A DNA stretch of 7,307 nt from Ignavibacteria bacterium (GTDB taxonomy: Bacteria; Bacteroidota; Ignavibacteria; UBA10030; SZUA-254). The stretch lies in NCBI GenBank assembly GCA_005877655.1, contig VBOC01000098.1:1-7307 (forward strand), given 5' to 3'. The translations under genes were made by a program, and so were the position numbers. A model generated the notes under the pieces. The model was not told where the DNA came from. It ran no database searches and worked only from the letters and a program-made list of their open reading frames with translations. Below are positions 6,682-7,307 of the stretch, piece after piece (the stretch's first letter is position 1; every line of letters begins with the position of its first letter).

Positions 6682-6754
6682 CTGCCCGGCTAGGATTCGA
6701 ACCTAGACTTCCTTGATCCAGAGTCAAGTGTGTTGCCAATTACACCACCGGGCA
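6682..6754 (-). tRNA. tRNA-Gln (anticodon CUG)
   Basis: Read on the minus strand, the 73 nt fold completely. The acceptor stem is TGCCCGG/CCGGGCA, the D stem GTGT/ACAC with AATTGGCA loop, the anticodon stem CTTGA/TCAAG with loop CTCTGGA, and the T stem CTAGG/CCTAG with loop TTCGAAT. The anticodon CTG falls at plus-strand 6719-6721 and reads CAG. The weak U1-A72 pair and discriminator G73 are identity features of glutamine tRNAs. CCA is not encoded. It lies 17 nt upstream of the membrane protein start on the same strand. Confidence 0.95.
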
Positions 6755-6755
6755 A

Positions 6756-6798
6756 GGGCGAAAACGGCAATCTTGCAAGTTGAGTTGGGCGAAAACGG
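6756..6798. repeat. 12-bp direct repeat GGGCGAAAACGG, two copies
   Basis: GGGCGAAAACGG occurs at 6756-6767 and 6787-6798, 31 nt apart (about three helical turns), directly upstream of tRNA-Gln on its strand. It could be a binding-site pair in the tRNA promoter region. Confidence 0.6.
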
Positions 6799-7034
6799 GC
6801 GTTGTATTCACGCCTATGCAACCATTTTGCAACGATTGGTATTGACTTGTACTGAATGGTACGAAAAGGTTCCTACTTGTGCAAAGAGACACTGCAATAC
6901 GGTTGGGCGCCGATGGCCATCGCCGAAGTCACAACCGGCTTTTGGCTGATGCTATTTGCAGGAAAGACCCATGCCCCCCGCGATTTGCAATCCGCCGGCA
7001 TCGGCAGGTGAGAAAATACAGGTTGTCGGTGCAA
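6772..7034. repeat. Cluster of TGCAA/TTGCAA motifs
   Basis: TGCAA begins at 6774, 6817, 6828, 6880, 6893, 6986 and 7030. Three of these are full TTGCAA palindromes (6773, 6827, 6985), and a TTGCAG sits at 6956. About 0.25 copies of TGCAA per strand would be expected by chance in 260 bp. Two pairs are 11 and 13 nt apart, close to one helical turn. Confidence 0.45.
6900..6937. repeat. Nested inverted repeat (hairpin)
   Basis: A perfect 12-bp palindrome, CGATGGCCATCG (6911-6922), is flanked by CGGTTG (6900-6905) and CAACCG (6932-6937). Together they can form a hairpin with internal loops. Only four T's follow nearby (6940-6943), so it is not a clear terminator; an operator or RNA leader structure is equally possible. 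Confidence 0.4.
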
Positions 7035-7109
7035 AAAGTTCTCATGCGTATCAAGTAAAATAAAAAAGGAGGGAACTTCCATTCGAATCGAGCTTGTTAT
7101 GAAGCACGC

Positions 7110-7148
7110 ATGGATTTCTTCCAATCATCCGAGAGGGTCAGCTATTGA
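7110..7148 (+). promoter_or_regulatory. Mini-ORF (12 codons) overlapping the GH18 no. 2 start
   Basis: ATG at 7110 opens a frame encoding MDFFQSSERVSY, ending at TGA 7146-7148. The stop overlaps the TTG start at 7145-7147 exactly as in GH18 no. 1. GAGAGGG (7131-7137), the presumed ribosome site of the GH18 gene, lies inside the mini-ORF. No slippery heptamer is seen here. Confidence 0.3.
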
Positions 7149-7307
7149 GAAGTGGAGCGTGGACCGCAATTCTGATTTGCTGCTCTTTGGTCCCCGCCCA
7201 AGGTCAACTTTCAGTCACCGCATTCTATGCCGGATGGAGCCAGGGTTGGTCCAATAACGGCGTACTTACGGCGGATAAGATCGACTACTCGGCCGCAACA
7301 AACATCA
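7145..7307 (+). CDS. Second GH18-type secreted glycosidase (3' partial)
   Basis: The frame runs from TTG 7145 off the end of the window; 54 residues are visible. A short signal peptide (RSGAWTAILICCSLVPA) precedes QGQ. It is followed by LSVTAFYAGWSQGWSNNG and then LTADKIDYSAATNI, which matches the start of the GH18 barrel in the protein at 3650 (SAYFAGWKQG...NDGSLPADDIDFTALTHI) at about half its positions. The catalytic signature lies beyond the window, so activity cannot be judged. GAGAGGG at 7131-7137 is 7 nt before the TTG and supports this start; no ATG or GTG occurs in this frame after the stop at 7100-7102. The sequence TTGAG(T/A)AG is shared with the start of GH18 no. 1. Confidence 0.82.
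   Translation, partial: MRSGAWTAILICCSLVPAQGQLSVTAFYAGWSQGWSNNGVLTADKIDYSAATNI

Larger units (their letters stand above)
6755..7144. other. Divergent intergenic region between tRNA-Gln and GH18 no. 2
   Basis: 390 bases with no credible protein gene. The longest frames either run through the tRNA (6713-6949, plus strand) or lack a ribosome site. The region holds a pair of 12-bp direct repeats, seven TGCAA motifs (three as TTGCAA palindromes), a nested inverted repeat, an A-rich tract at 7054-7067 and a strong AAGGAGGG with no start at usable distance. It must contain the promoters of both flanking units. I could not place either with confidence. Confidence 0.6.

Noticed and set aside
6665..6739. 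N-terminal extension of the membrane protein to a start at 6739 (MATHLTLDQGSLGSNPSR...)
   Set aside because: The extension is translated from inside the tRNA-Gln gene; this peptide is a familiar artefact of tRNA sequence. The start at 6664 gives a normal membrane protein N-terminus.
6682..6754. tRNA-Gln as an integration (att) site of a mobile element
   Set aside because: No second copy of the tRNA 3' end, integrase or phage gene is present in the window.
7099..7257. 52-codon frame from ATG 7099 downstream of the strong AAGGAGGG
   Set aside because: Spacing of 25 nt is too long, and the frame runs out of phase through the GH18 no. 2 signal peptide.
1..7307. CRISPR array or insertion sequence
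   Set aside because: No regularly spaced repeat series with unique spacers, no transposase frame and no terminal inverted repeats were found.

Overview
The window looks like chromosome from a bacterium of the Bacteroidota/Ignavibacteriota-type (FCB) assemblage. The main clue is the C-terminus of the first protein, a type IX secretion (Por) sorting domain of the 'NHPNPFNPST...YALP' kind, which is typical of Ignavibacteria and relatives. Most of the window is G+C-rich. The minus-strand gene at 5582-6664 is visibly more A+T-rich.

Layout, left to right. (1) 1-1332: the 3' part of a large secreted protein with fibronectin-III-like repeats, a concanavalin/laminin-G-like module and a T9SS sorting domain. 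(2) 1664-3455: two SAM-dependent methyltransferase genes, 4 nt apart, forming an operon. (3) 3650-5101: a complete secreted GH18 chitinase-type glycosidase with one C-terminal FN3-like domain of the same family as in (1). (4) 5162-5573: a small type II toxin-antitoxin locus. It has a promoter with a candidate operator, an intact Phd/YefM-like antitoxin, a RelE/ParE-type toxin broken by frameshifts and truncation, and a diverged second copy of the antitoxin leader. (5) 5582-6664, minus strand: a polytopic membrane protein resembling GT-C glycosyltransferases, which may have lost its 3' end at the toxin-antitoxin scar. (6) 6682-6754, minus strand: tRNA-Gln(CUG), 17 nt upstream of that gene. (7) 6755-7144: a divergent intergenic region with repeated TGCAA/TTGCAA motifs, a 12-bp direct repeat and a hairpin. 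(8) 7145-7307: the start of a second GH18 protein, paralogous to the first.

How it fits together. The extracellular proteins (FN3/LamG/T9SS protein, GH18 no. 1, GH18 no. 2) suggest a locus for secreted polysaccharide processing, possibly chitin-like glycans. The substrate is inferred from family membership only. The methyltransferases and membrane protein could modify or build a surface glycan or lipid, but nothing in the sequence fixes their substrate.

Most unusual features. Both GH18 genes appear to start at TTG. In each, a tiny upstream ORF beginning ATG GAT ends at a TGA that overlaps the TTG (TTGA). In the first copy this mini-ORF carries an in-phase T TTA AAC heptamer, and a -1 slip there would enter the GH18 frame. 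The decayed toxin-antitoxin locus also shows a clean recombination-like junction. No CRISPR array, insertion sequence or complete mobile element is visible.
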